Part shown: positions 46,413-54,446 of the stretch, in pieces
Position numbering within the stretch: the stretch's first letter is position 1
Layout: every line of letters begins with the position of its first letter
NCBI RefSeq assembly: GCF_022825805.1
Contig: NZ_JAJDWC010000023.1
Coordinates: 1 to 62,721 of the forward strand
Length of the DNA stretch: 62,721 nucleotides
Origin: Phaeobacter sp.
Lineage (GTDB): Bacteria; Pseudomonadota; Alphaproteobacteria; Rhodobacterales; Rhodobacteraceae
Reading direction: 5' to 3'
The notes under the pieces: model-generated
The model's input: the letters and a program-made list of their open reading frames with translations, nothing else
What the model was told of the DNA's origin: nothing
The model's database searches: none
Made by a program: the position numbers and the translations under genes

Positions 46413-47591
46413 TCAGGCGCTCCGATACAATTTGGTCATCGAGAATTCGCGGTGACCCAGCGCTTCGGCAGCGGTGTGACGGCCATTTGCAGTTCGGCGG
46501 ATCATTTCGATCAGCGCGTCGCCGGCCTCATCAATGGTTTGCTCGCGGCGCAAAATGCCCGAAACGTCAAGATCGACATGCTCCGACATGGTGCGAACCG
46601 TGCGTGGATTGGCGGTGATTTTGATCACCGGAACAATCGGGTTTCCGACAACATTGCCTTGCCCTGTTGGGAATGTATGAACCACTGCGCCGCCAGCTGC
46701 CATCAGTGTCACACACTCAGCCGCCGCAGAAGAACTGTCCATAAAATACAAGCCCTTGCCCGAGGCAGGCATTTCCGCAGGCTCCAAAATATCAATGTAT
46801 TTCGAAGTCCGGCCAATTTTCTCCAGATTGCCCAGCGCTTTTTCTTCGATGGTGGTCAGACCGCCCTCGATGTTGCCTTTGGTCGGCTGGCTGTCAGACA
46901 AATCGTCAGTTTGATGCGCAAAAATAACGTCGTCCTGATAGGCTTTCCACATTTTGTACCACCGCTCTCCAACCTCTTCGTTGATCGCGCGCTTTTGGCA
47001 AATATGCTCTGCACCGGTGATTTCGGAGGTCTCGCCGAAGAAACCTGTGATCCCCTCTGGCAGGAGCTTGTCGTACATATTCCCGACGGTTGGGCAGGAT
47101 CCAAGACCGGTAGTGGTGTCGCTTTCACCGCACTTCGTGGAAATCCAGAGTTCGTTGATGGAGCACTCTTCTCGCTGCACCTCTGTCGCTTTGTGGACGA
47201 AGTCTTTGGCAGCCCAGGAGGCAGCCCGAATGGTTTCAAAATCCCCGTTCTGCTCGATTGAGAACTCAGCGACCTCTTTGCCAGTTTGCCGAATGCCTTC
47301 CGCGATCCGGTTCGTCCAGCCGGGTTCAATCCCGATGACCACAACAGAATGGACGTTGGGATTTGACCCAGTGCCAATCATGGTGCGGAAATGAAGCTCC
47401 AAGTCTTCACCGAACTGCAAGCGCCCATAAGCGTGCGGGATAGCCAGTGTGCCTTTGACGTTGTTTGCGACGGCTTCACAAGCGGCATTGGAGATGTCGT
47501 CTACTGGCAGAATAAGGACATGGTTTCTGACACCAACACGGCCATTTTCACGCCGATACCCCATGACTGTCATGTTCGAGAGCTTTGTCAT
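46413..47591 (-). CDS. suyB: (2R)-sulfolactate sulfo-lyase large subunit (UxaA family)
   Basis: A 392-residue UxaA-family enzyme. With SuyA it removes sulfite from (2R)-3-sulfolactate to give pyruvate. Family marks include [27 protein letters not shown], the Fe-S/metal region [22 protein letters not shown], and [11 protein letters not shown]. Compared with sugar-acid dehydratases, CGGSD has become CGESD and NPA has become CPT. Together with the HpsN/TRAP context, this favours sulfolactate over altronate. I chose the ATG at 47591, preceded by AAGGA; the frame is open to 47624. Confidence 0.8.
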   Translation of the reverse strand: MTKLSNMTVMGYRRENGRVGVRNHVLILPVDDISNAACEAVANNVKGTLAIPHAYGRLQFGEDLELHFRTMIGTGSNPNVHSVVVIGIEPGWTNRIAEGIRQTGKEVAEFSIEQNGDFETIRAASWAAKDFVHKATEVQREECSINELWISTKCGESDTTTGLGSCPTVGNMYDKLLPEGITGFFGETSEITGAEHICQKRAINEEVGERWYKMWKAYQDDVIFAHQTDDLSDSQPTKGNIEGGLTTIEEKALGNLEKIGRTSKYIDILEPAEMPASGKGLYFMDSSSAAAECVTLMAAGGAVVHTFPTGQGNVVGNPIVPVIKITANPRTVRTMSEHVDLDVSGILRREQTIDEAGDALIEMIRRTANGRHTAAEALGHREFSMTKLYRSA

Positions 47592-47602
47592 TTCTTTGAT
47601 CC

Positions 47603-47908
47603 TTACCAGCGCTTTGTTTTGCAATTTTGAGTGTGAACATGTCCGCCTTGGGGGATATCGGCGATGATCTTGCCGATATCTTCGCCATACTTCACGGCAG
47701 TATCCCCATCTTTCAGATCCTTCAGCGCGATCTTATGGCCAATGGGGACATCCGCTCCGGCCGTGAGACGAAATGTGGAGTTGTCGTGGGTGATGCAGCA
47801 CAACATGTCTGTGCCAGCTGTCAGCCCTTCGACAACAACAACCCCAACATTGTCAGCCTCTTCGTGGACCAACAAATGGGGAACTTCATTCGGGGCGGGA
47901 TTTGACAT
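47603..47908 (-). CDS. suyA: (2R)-sulfolactate sulfo-lyase small subunit (SAF domain)
   Basis: A 101-residue SAF-domain protein, the small partner of UxaA-type lyases. [35 protein letters not shown] and [17 protein letters not shown] follow the SAF pattern. It lies 11 bases upstream of suyB, and such pairs form one enzyme. GGAG is placed before the ATG. Altronate or galactarate dehydratase small subunits share the fold, so the assignment rests on the surrounding DHPS genes. Confidence 0.8.
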   Translation of the reverse strand: MSNPAPNEVPHLLVHEEADNVGVVVVEGLTAGTDMLCCITHDNSTFRLTAGADVPIGHKIALKDLKDGDTAVKYGEDIGKIIADIPQGGHVHTQNCKTKRW

Positions 47909-47925
47909 AAGTATCTCCGGTTATC

Positions 47926-48897
47926 CTAGGGTTTGAGAATGATTTTGGGGGCGGCTGTGTTTCCCGCCCTGATGTCGTCGAAGGCAGCAGCGCCATCTGA
48001 CAACGGCCGGATCTCTGTCCAGTTGAGCGGCCCAAGCGCGCCACTGAACATCGCTGCACATGTGTCTTTGAAGTCTTGATCGGTGTAGGTGTAGGTTCCG
48101 ATCACAGTTATTTCCTGAAGCGTAATCCGCCGGATATCGAACCCCGCAGCACCACCACCCAGTCCAGTGTGCAGGATGACGCCACCCGGGTGTGTTGCCG
48201 CGCTTGCCATTTCACGCGTGGCATCAAACCCAACAGCGTCGAAAGTCAGATCGAACAACTCGCCAGAAATGTCATCTGGTTGAACAACGCGGTAATTTGC
48301 ATCCAGACCAATGTAGGACCGCCGCAAGTTGTTCGGTTCAACCAAGGTTACATTTGTAACGCCCTGCGCCAGAAAACTCAGCGCGGCTGCGACGCCAATT
48401 GCGCCGCCACCAATCACAAGTGCGCTTTGGCGCATGTCCGTATGCGCTGCGTTCAGACCCAGGCGCACGGCGTGCCAACTGACAGCAATAGGTTCGGCAA
48501 GAGCCGCCTTTTCCAAGGGGATCGCATCGGGAACCTGCACCAAATTTCGTTCTGGTAGAACAACATAGTCTGCGAACGCGCCGGGCCTTGGTGCCATAGA
48601 AATAATCTGACGACGATCACAGAGATTTTCCCGGCCCGCAGCGCAGGATCGACAGGTTCCGCAAACCACGAGCGGGTTGATGGTGACTCGGCGACCATCA
48701 GAGGTGGTCCCAGCCGCTTCATGACCAAGTATCAGGGGCGCGGGACGACGATCATCGTGACCCAGAAAGGCATGCATGTCCGATCCGCAGATCCCGACAC
48801 TTTCCACCTTGACCAGAACCTCGCCATCCTGCGGCTCTGGATCTGCTGCGTCTTGGTAGCGAAGCGTTTCAACACCAGTGTAAACAAGGGCCTTCAT
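47926..48897 (-). CDS. zinc-dependent alcohol dehydrogenase (probable DHPS 2-dehydrogenase)
   Basis: A 323-residue medium-chain dehydrogenase. GICGSDMHAFLGHDDRRPAPLILGHEAAG carries the catalytic zinc ligands, CGTCRSCAAGRENLC the structural zinc cysteines, and VIGGGAIGVAAAL the NAD(P) site. Its ATG overlaps the stop of the upstream short-chain dehydrogenase gene (ATGA). In described DHPS pathways, two 2-dehydrogenases of opposite stereochemistry (HpsO and HpsP) interconvert DHPS enantiomers; this protein and the next are the likely pair. I do not assign which is which. Confidence 0.82.
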   Translation of the reverse strand: MKALVYTGVETLRYQDAADPEPQDGEVLVKVESVGICGSDMHAFLGHDDRRPAPLILGHEAAGTTSDGRRVTINPLVVCGTCRSCAAGRENLCDRRQIISMAPRPGAFADYVVLPERNLVQVPDAIPLEKAALAEPIAVSWHAVRLGLNAAHTDMRQSALVIGGGAIGVAAALSFLAQGVTNVTLVEPNNLRRSYIGLDANYRVVQPDDISGELFDLTFDAVGFDATREMASAATHPGGVILHTGLGGGAAGFDIRRITLQEITVIGTYTYTDQDFKDTCAAMFSGALGPLNWTEIRPLSDGAAAFDDIRAGNTAAPKIILKP

Positions 48898-49637
48898 TTT
48901 GCTGTGAACCCCCCGTCGACCATTAACGTTTGACCGGTCACGTAACTGCAAGCATTAGAGCAGAAGAACAGCAACGGACCATCGATGTCCGCCAGTTCGC
49001 CATTGCGGCCGATACAGGTTTGCGCCGCATTGCGGGCCGCGCGTTCGGGGTCATCAAACACTGCGGCTGTCAGCTCGGTTTTGAAGAACCCCGGGCCAAG
49101 CGCGTTGACGCAAATTCCATGTTGCGACCACGCCTCTGCCATTGCACGGGTCAGCTGCGCGATGCCTCCTTTAGAGGCCCCGTAGCTGAGACCCGCTGGG
49201 AAGGCGCGATGACTTTGCAAAGACGCAAAGTTGACGATCCGCCCCCAACCATTTTGCTGCATGGCTGGAACCAGGTGTTGGGATAGAAAAAATGGCACAG
49301 CCAAGTTCAGATCCAAGGTCAGATCCCAACCGGCTGGGGTTACCTGATCAGCGGGTTCCCGTGTGTTGACCCCCGCCGCATGAACAAGAATGTCAGGAGA
49401 ACCAAACGGTGTCGCAACAGCCTCTGCCAAAGCGGGGAGCTGGCCGCGGTCTGACAGATCCCAAGAGATCGGCGCAACGCCATTCAGATCTGCCAAAGCC
49501 GCCTCGCGGCGTGCAACGCCAACAACCTGCGCTCCAGCCTGGACCAGAACCTGTGCAGCCCTGCGGCCAAGACCGGAGCTTGCTCCGGTCACTAGTGCCA
49601 CACGCCCTTTGAGATTTGGCAGATAACTTTCCGGCAT
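48894..49637 (-). CDS. short-chain dehydrogenase/reductase (probable DHPS 2-dehydrogenase)
   Basis: A 247-residue SDR enzyme. The cofactor motif TGASSGLG is near residue 17, HAAGVN holds the NAG-equivalent, and the catalytic Ser-Tyr-Lys lie in VNFASLQSH and YGASKGG. The C-terminal VTGQTLMVDGGF is typical. It begins two bases after hpsN and overlaps the zinc dehydrogenase gene. In this setting it probably oxidises one enantiomer of DHPS at C2. Confidence 0.85.
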   Translation of the reverse strand: MPESYLPNLKGRVALVTGASSGLGRRAAQVLVQAGAQVVGVARREAALADLNGVAPISWDLSDRGQLPALAEAVATPFGSPDILVHAAGVNTREPADQVTPAGWDLTLDLNLAVPFFLSQHLVPAMQQNGWGRIVNFASLQSHRAFPAGLSYGASKGGIAQLTRAMAEAWSQHGICVNALGPGFFKTELTAAVFDDPERAARNAAQTCIGRNGELADIDGPLLFFCSNACSYVTGQTLMVDGGFTAK

Positions 49638-49639
49638 CT

Positions 49640-50947
49640 TCAGTCCTCGGCCGTCAGATCAAAGTTTTCGCCGGGGAAGTATTTGGCCAACCGGATGTCG
49701 GCTGTCCGCGCATGGGCTTCCATGCCCTCCAAACGTGAAATCCGGGCCGTCGCCTCGGCAATTGGCTTCATCGCTGCGGGGGTAGACCGCTGCCATGTCA
49801 CAATTTTCATATATTTATGGACGCTCAACCCGCCAGTGTACGTAGCGGCGCGAGAGGTTGGGAGCACATGGTTGGTGCCAGAAGCTTTGTCACCGAACGC
49901 AACGGTGGTTTCTTCGCCCAAGAACAGCGAACCATAGCAAGTCAAACGATCCAACCACCAATCCAGATCATCCGCCATCACCGTCAGATGTTCTGGCGCG
50001 TATTCATCCGATGTGGCGGCCATCGTTTCGCGGTTATCGCAAAGAATGACTTCAGCATAATCGCGCCATGCTGCGGTTGCGTTGTCTTTGTTGACCTCGG
50101 GCAGATCATCGATCAGCCCCGGCACCAACTCCATCACCTCTTCGGCCAATTGCCGACTGTCCGTGACCAACCAAACTGGTGAATTGTAGCCGTGCTCGGC
50201 CTGCCCCACGAGATCCGTCGCAACCACCAGAGGGTCCGCGGTCTGATCTGCCAGGATCAGACTGTCTGTTGGACCTGCAATCATATCGATACCAACGCGC
50301 CCAAACAGAATGCGTTTGGCTTCGGCCACAAACTGATTGCCTGGCCCCACAAGAATATTGGCCTTGGGCAAACCAAAGAGGCCAAACGTCATGGCCGCGA
50401 CGCCCTGCACACCACCCATGGCCATGATCTTGTCTGCGCCACATACATGCGCGGCATAGACAATAGCCGGTGCGATGCCGACGTCAGGGCGTGGCGGGGA
50501 GCAGGCCACGATGTGTTTGCACCCTGCAACCTTCGCTGTCGTTACCGTCATGATCGCACTGGCGATGTGGCTGTAGCGTCCCCCTGGCACGTAACAACCA
50601 GCAGCATCAACGGGGATCATTTTCTGCCCTGCGGTCATGCCTGGAACAACCTCGACAGAGATATCCGTCATGGAGGATTTTTGCGCCTCGGCAAAGCGTT
50701 TAACGTTCTGGTGGCTGAACTCGATATCGCGCTTCAGCTTGTCTGGAACAGCGTCGATTGCGGCCTGAATTTCTTCGTCCGTCAGCAGGACGTTGCCATC
50801 GTATTTGTCAAACTGTGTCGCGTATTCGAGCGCCTTTGCGTCCCCGCCCTCTTCGATGTCGTTGAGGATGCGTTGCACGATGTCGGTGACATCAGACGCG
50901 CCGCTGCGCGGTGTCAGGGTTGCTTTCTTGAGATAGACTCTGGTCAT
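49640..50947 (-). CDS. hpsN: sulfopropanediol 3-dehydrogenase (HisD-like)
   Basis: A 435-residue histidinol-dehydrogenase-family enzyme. HpsN oxidises (R)-2,3-dihydroxypropane-1-sulfonate with NAD+ to (R)-sulfolactate. Family residues are visible: YVPGGRY, AGPTDSLILAD, the zinc ligands in GQAEHGYNSP, the catalytic EH pair in EYAPEHLTV, ASGTNHVLPT and EGMEAHART. No histidine-biosynthesis gene adjoins it. TRAP transporter genes lie upstream and SuyAB downstream, which matches DHPS operons and argues against a true HisD. The product, sulfolactate, is the substrate of SuyAB. Confidence 0.85.
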   Translation of the reverse strand: MTRVYLKKATLTPRSGASDVTDIVQRILNDIEEGGDAKALEYATQFDKYDGNVLLTDEEIQAAIDAVPDKLKRDIEFSHQNVKRFAEAQKSSMTDISVEVVPGMTAGQKMIPVDAAGCYVPGGRYSHIASAIMTVTTAKVAGCKHIVACSPPRPDVGIAPAIVYAAHVCGADKIMAMGGVQGVAAMTFGLFGLPKANILVGPGNQFVAEAKRILFGRVGIDMIAGPTDSLILADQTADPLVVATDLVGQAEHGYNSPVWLVTDSRQLAEEVMELVPGLIDDLPEVNKDNATAAWRDYAEVILCDNRETMAATSDEYAPEHLTVMADDLDWWLDRLTCYGSLFLGEETTVAFGDKASGTNHVLPTSRAATYTGGLSVHKYMKIVTWQRSTPAAMKPIAEATARISRLEGMEAHARTADIRLAKYFPGENFDLTAED

Positions 50948-50959
50948 CTGTTTCGGGTC

Positions 50960-52291
50960 CTATCGGTAGACATCTGGAAGAAGCGAAGTGGAGAACGCTG
51001 GGATGTAGGCAATCATCAGCGTCACCAGCAGCATGAAGAACACAAACGGCACAGCGCGGTAGGCGATCTTGAGGATGGATTCCCCTGTAATCCCCGACAC
51101 CACAAAGAGGTTCAGTCCAAGTGGCGGGGTGATGAAACCAACACCCAGGGCCGTGATCATCATGATGCAGAATTGGATCTGGTTCATTTCGATCTCTTGC
51201 GCCAAAGGATAAAGGATCGGCGCCAAGATCACGATGTTGGGCGTTGTCTCCATGACGCAGCCAGCCACGATCAGGATCAGAACCATCATGCCAATCAACA
51301 CGAATTCATTACTGCTGACCGAGGTCAACGCCCCCACAAACCCCTGTGGCACACCAATGATCGCAAGCGCCTCGGCCAGTGGGATCGAAAAGGCGATGAT
51401 TGGCAGAATGACGCCATTGACCTTCGCTGAGCTGACAAGCATCGCCGGGAAATCAGAGAGTTTCAGCGTCCCGATGATGAAGCCAATGATGATTGTGACG
51501 ACAACCGCCACGGCACCGGCCTCAGTCGGGGTGAGCCGACCGGAAAAAATGCCGTAGAAAATGATGCCGGGCACGAGAAACGCGTACCAACCGGATTTCA
51601 CTGTCTGCCAGAGATTGGCCCGCCATTCTGCAGCGGTCATGATGCCGCCGCCTTCCCAAAGATTGAGACGGTTCATCACGATATTGGTGACAAGGATCGA
51701 CAACAGGATCAGAAGACCGGGAATCACGGCCGCCAGGAAAAGCGTGGAAACCGCGATACCGAGCACCAGGCCGATAATGATGTAGGCAATCGATGGCGGG
51801 ATGAGAATGCCGGTACATGCGCCCGCCGCGACAAGAGCGCAAGCGTAGGGTCGCGGGTAGCCGCTTTCGACAAGGCGGTCGATTGTCATGCGCCCAACTG
51901 CGGCGGCACCCGCCGCATCGGATCCTGAAATGGCCGCGAACATACCACACACCAGGACAGTGGCCGATCCAAACCCGCCTTTTGCCCAGCACGTCAATGC
52001 CTCGGCGACATCCAGGAATTTCCGGCTCAGTCCCGTTCGGACCAGAACATCACCGGTGAGAATAAACAGAGGCACAGCGGTCAATGCGAAAGCATCGATG
52101 CCGGAGAACAGTTTCTCCCCAATCAGGCTGAGCGGAAGCGCACCTGACATTACCAGCATAAGGATAGTTGCCGCACCGATTGCAGCCCAAACCGGCACCG
52201 CCAAAGCAACCAAACCTACAAAAAGAAGAACCGACCCGTAGAAGTCCCAACCAAGTTCGAGGGTCTGTTGCCCAAGTGTTTGCCACATCAT
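50960..52291 (-). CDS. TRAP transporter large permease (DctM)
   Basis: Large membrane subunit of a TRAP transporter, 443 residues with about twelve helices. AIGAATILMLVMSGALPLSLIGEKLFSGIDAFALTAVPLFILTGDVLVRTG is a typical N-terminal half, and GSDAAGAAAVGRMTIDRLVESGYPRPYA and the C-terminal FITPPLGLNLFVVSGITGESI are hallmarks. It lies 13 bases before hpsN. Together with DctQ and DctP it probably imports DHPS using a sodium gradient (the role of HpsKLM in Ruegeria). Confidence 0.92.
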   Translation of the reverse strand: MMWQTLGQQTLELGWDFYGSVLLFVGLVALAVPVWAAIGAATILMLVMSGALPLSLIGEKLFSGIDAFALTAVPLFILTGDVLVRTGLSRKFLDVAEALTCWAKGGFGSATVLVCGMFAAISGSDAAGAAAVGRMTIDRLVESGYPRPYACALVAAGACTGILIPPSIAYIIIGLVLGIAVSTLFLAAVIPGLLILLSILVTNIVMNRLNLWEGGGIMTAAEWRANLWQTVKSGWYAFLVPGIIFYGIFSGRLTPTEAGAVAVVVTIIIGFIIGTLKLSDFPAMLVSSAKVNGVILPIIAFSIPLAEALAIIGVPQGFVGALTSVSSNEFVLIGMMVLILIVAGCVMETTPNIVILAPILYPLAQEIEMNQIQFCIMMITALGVGFITPPLGLNLFVVSGITGESILKIAYRAVPFVFFMLLVTLMIAYIPAFSTSLLPDVYR

Positions 52292-52306
52292 GGCAGCGTC
52301 TCCCCC

Positions 52307-52822
52307 TTAATCAAACAACTTGTCGCCTTCGTAAACGGGTGTTCCGTTCCGAAGGTCTGAGACATCTCGCAGGAGGGATTGCGCCAACCGAAAAATCACC
52401 AGCGCAAAACCGAAAGGCACGGCAAACAGGAAAAACACCTGGCTGATCCGGAGCCCATGCGTGACGGAGCCGAATTTCCACGACACATGCACGGTTTCCC
52501 ATGACCAGTAGATCGCGATCAGGGCGACCACGAACATCACAACATCGCCAAAAATGTAGAGCAGAGCTTTGATGCGATAGGGCACATAGTGCATCAGCAC
52601 GTCGATGCGGATATGACCACGCTCCTTCACCGCGGCGGCAGCGCCAATCCATGCGAGATAAATAAACGAATAGCGGACGATTTCTTCACCCCAGATGGAC
52701 GAATAGGCAAAGACTTCACGCCGCACGACCTCGATGAACATTGTCCCGACGAGCATCACGTAAAACACCAATAAGAGCCAACGTTCCGCATTTGCATCAA
52801 TGGCCTGGTAGAGCCGTGACAT
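52307..52822 (-). CDS. TRAP transporter small permease (DctQ)
   Basis: Small membrane subunit of the TRAP transporter, 171 residues with four helices. VRREVFAYSSIWGEEIVRYSFIYLAWIGAAAAVKERGHIRIDVL is characteristic of DctQ. It lies 15 bases before dctM and about 100 bases after dctP, a gap that holds two hairpins. Confidence 0.9.
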   Translation of the reverse strand: MSRLYQAIDANAERWLLLVFYVMLVGTMFIEVVRREVFAYSSIWGEEIVRYSFIYLAWIGAAAAVKERGHIRIDVLMHYVPYRIKALLYIFGDVVMFVVALIAIYWSWETVHVSWKFGSVTHGLRISQVFFLFAVPFGFALVIFRLAQSLLRDVSDLRNGTPVYEGDKLFD

Positions 52823-52838
52823 AGCAACCTCCCTCCGA

Positions 52839-52855
52839 ACCGGGCAAAGCCCGGT
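52839..52855 (-). other. hairpin in the dctP-dctQ gap, distal
   Basis: ACCGGGC pairs with GCCCGGT around a 3-base loop, just before dctQ. With the larger hairpin at 52889-52912 it could reduce read-through or protect the dctP mRNA end. Confidence 0.5.
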
Positions 52856-52888
52856 CCTGCTCCTGCGCTATCTGGAAAATGGGTAAGG

Positions 52889-52912
52889 GTCGGCGCACCG
52901 AGATGCGCCGAC
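52889..52912 (-). other. hairpin in the dctP-dctQ gap, proximal
   Basis: GTCGGCGCA pairs perfectly with TGCGCCGAC around a 6-base loop, 10 bases after the dctP stop. No T-tract follows on the transcribed strand. Such structures between binding-protein and permease genes usually raise binding-protein expression over the permeases. Confidence 0.6.
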
Positions 52913-52922
52913 TTGCAAAGCG

Positions 52923-54068
52923 CTAGGCGTCGTGCACGTAGTAGCGCGACGGCGTTCCCGCAGCTTCATCCAGTTTGTTGAAGGTATCCATGGAACCTGC
53001 CAACTCTGTTTTGAAGCTGTCCCATTCGCTTCGCTGGTAGCCACCTGCGTCTTTCCATTCGGCCAGCTGATCATCACTGAGGGAATGGAATTCCACACCA
53101 TTGGCGATCAGTTGCGACATGGCATAGGACCGTGCAGACGGAACTTTGGACAGGTTCTGTTGCTGAGTGACCTCACCTGCAAATTCGATGCCTTCCTGCA
53201 CATCCATCGGCAGGCTATCGAACCATTCGGCGTTGACGGAGTAGACTTGGCTGTCTGGAACAGCCTGAGTGAAGGTAACGTGGCTTAGGATCTCGCCAAA
53301 GCCGAACACATGCAGCGCGCCAACTGATGGATCCAACGCATCAGCAACACCCTGGCGGATGGCAGATGGTGTTTCACCCCAGGCCACAGGGGTTGGGTTG
53401 GCACCAACAAGGCCGTAGTACTGCTGCAGCATTTTGGATCCCGGCACGCGGAATTTCACACCGGACATATCACCGGGCGTGATGATCGCGTTGCCACCTT
53501 TGCGCACAGCCACAACCCGTGGATCAATCACGATATAAAACAGAGCTTTGAACCCTGAGGCCGCGATCTTGGGATCGACTTCAGCCTTCCAGGCAGCTGA
53601 CGAGGTTAGGTTTGTAAACCGCTGATTGGACCCGCAGAAGTAGGGCAGATTGATCAAATCAACAACGCTTGCAAAGGGTGCAAAGTTGGCCAGAGAGTGC
53701 TGCGCACACTGGATCGTTCCACCCTGCACGGCCTGAGCAAGTGCACCACCTGCGCCGAGCTGTCCCCCAGGTGCGAGTTTCACGTAGACCTTGCCATTGG
53801 TCATGTTTTGGATGTTTTCTTTCAGATCCAGCTGCATGATCGGATAGCTGCGAGACGCGCCCAGAACATAGGCTGTTGCAAGCGTCATGATATGATCTGC
53901 CGCTGCTTCCCGATCACGTTCTTCCGCTGCAGTCTGCGCTGCTGCCTCGCTGGACCAGAGCATCCCCCCTGCTCCGGCCACCACCGCTGCAGTGAACGCC
54001 CCTGACCCTGAAAGTTTCAGAAAATTTCGGCGCTCTGCTGAGGCCAGATCATCCTTGGTCTTGTCCAT
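52923..54068 (-). CDS. TRAP transporter periplasmic binding protein (DctP), Tat-exported
   Basis: Periplasmic solute-binding subunit, 381 residues. The N terminus has a twin-arginine signal (ERRNFLKLSG followed by a hydrophobic stretch). The DctP fold is visible in NIQNMTNGKVYVKLAPGGQLGAGGALAQAVQGGTIQ and GVKFRVPGSKMLQQYYGLVGANPTPVAWGE. The binding Arg is probably in KFRVPGS. The Tat motif and the low-similarity start suit the subgroup with a larger N terminus. I chose the ATG at 54068, six bases after GGGAGGA. Sulfonate binding is inferred from the operon. Confidence 0.9.
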   Translation of the reverse strand: MDKTKDDLASAERRNFLKLSGSGAFTAAVVAGAGGMLWSSEAAAQTAAEERDREAAADHIMTLATAYVLGASRSYPIMQLDLKENIQNMTNGKVYVKLAPGGQLGAGGALAQAVQGGTIQCAQHSLANFAPFASVVDLINLPYFCGSNQRFTNLTSSAAWKAEVDPKIAASGFKALFYIVIDPRVVAVRKGGNAIITPGDMSGVKFRVPGSKMLQQYYGLVGANPTPVAWGETPSAIRQGVADALDPSVGALHVFGFGEILSHVTFTQAVPDSQVYSVNAEWFDSLPMDVQEGIEFAGEVTQQQNLSKVPSARSYAMSQLIANGVEFHSLSDDQLAEWKDAGGYQRSEWDSFKTELAGSMDTFNKLDEAAGTPSRYYVHDA

Positions 54069-54089
54069 GTGTTTTCCTCCCAATTGGAC

Positions 54090-54281
54090 TTATTCTGATG
54101 ATTTGTCTTTGGAATTCGCATGGGCCTCGCTTCGGAGAATGCCGACGGAAAAGGCTATTGCTGCGCCAAATAGGATCAGCATCTCTGAAACAATACCGAC
54201 GAAAGGGGCGTCTCCTACTGCACCGGTCACAACGTTCGCGACAAACGCAACAAGCAAAACGGCAGCAATCACAAATGGCAT
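54090..54281 (-). CDS. 63-residue membrane protein at the head of the sulfonate operon
   Basis: A small protein with two hydrophobic helices (about residues 3-20 and 28-48) and a charged tail (SEAHANSKDKSSE). I recognise no family. The ATG at 54281 has GGGAGG five bases upstream, so it is a good gene. It is the first gene after the LacI operators and lies 21 bases before dctP. A part in TRAP transporter assembly or regulation is inferred from position. Confidence 0.7.
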   Translation of the reverse strand: MPFVIAAVLLVAFVANVVTGAVGDAPFVGIVSEMLILFGAAIAFSVGILRSEAHANSKDKSSE

Positions 54282-54324
54282 TTTCCCCTCCCAATGCTCC
54301 GGTGCCACACCTGAGTCGTTGAAA

Positions 54325-54340
54325 ATGTAAGCGCTTACAT
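54325..54340. promoter_or_regulatory. LacI-type operator 1
   Basis: ATGTAAGCGCTTACAT is a perfect 16-bp palindrome with the central GCGC typical of LacI-family operators. It lies between the divergent sulfonate operon and the LacI gene. Confidence 0.85.
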
Positions 54341-54346
54341 ATCACA

Positions 54347-54362
54347 ATGCAAGCGCTTACAT
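54347..54362. promoter_or_regulatory. LacI-type operator 2
   Basis: ATGCAAGCGCTTACAT differs from operator 1 at one base. Its centre is 22 bp from that of operator 1, about two helical turns, so two repressor dimers could sit on the same DNA face. Confidence 0.85.
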
Positions 54363-54446
54363 TTTCGCCCTGATTTCCCGCCGACGATTTTGCCTTGTTT
54401 TGAACGGACGTATTGAGCTACCGGGCCGGTGATGAGAAGATGACGA

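Noticed and set aside
50192..51430. Long open frame opposite hpsN and dctM
   Set aside because: Antisense to two well-supported genes, crossing their boundary, with no recognisable domain.
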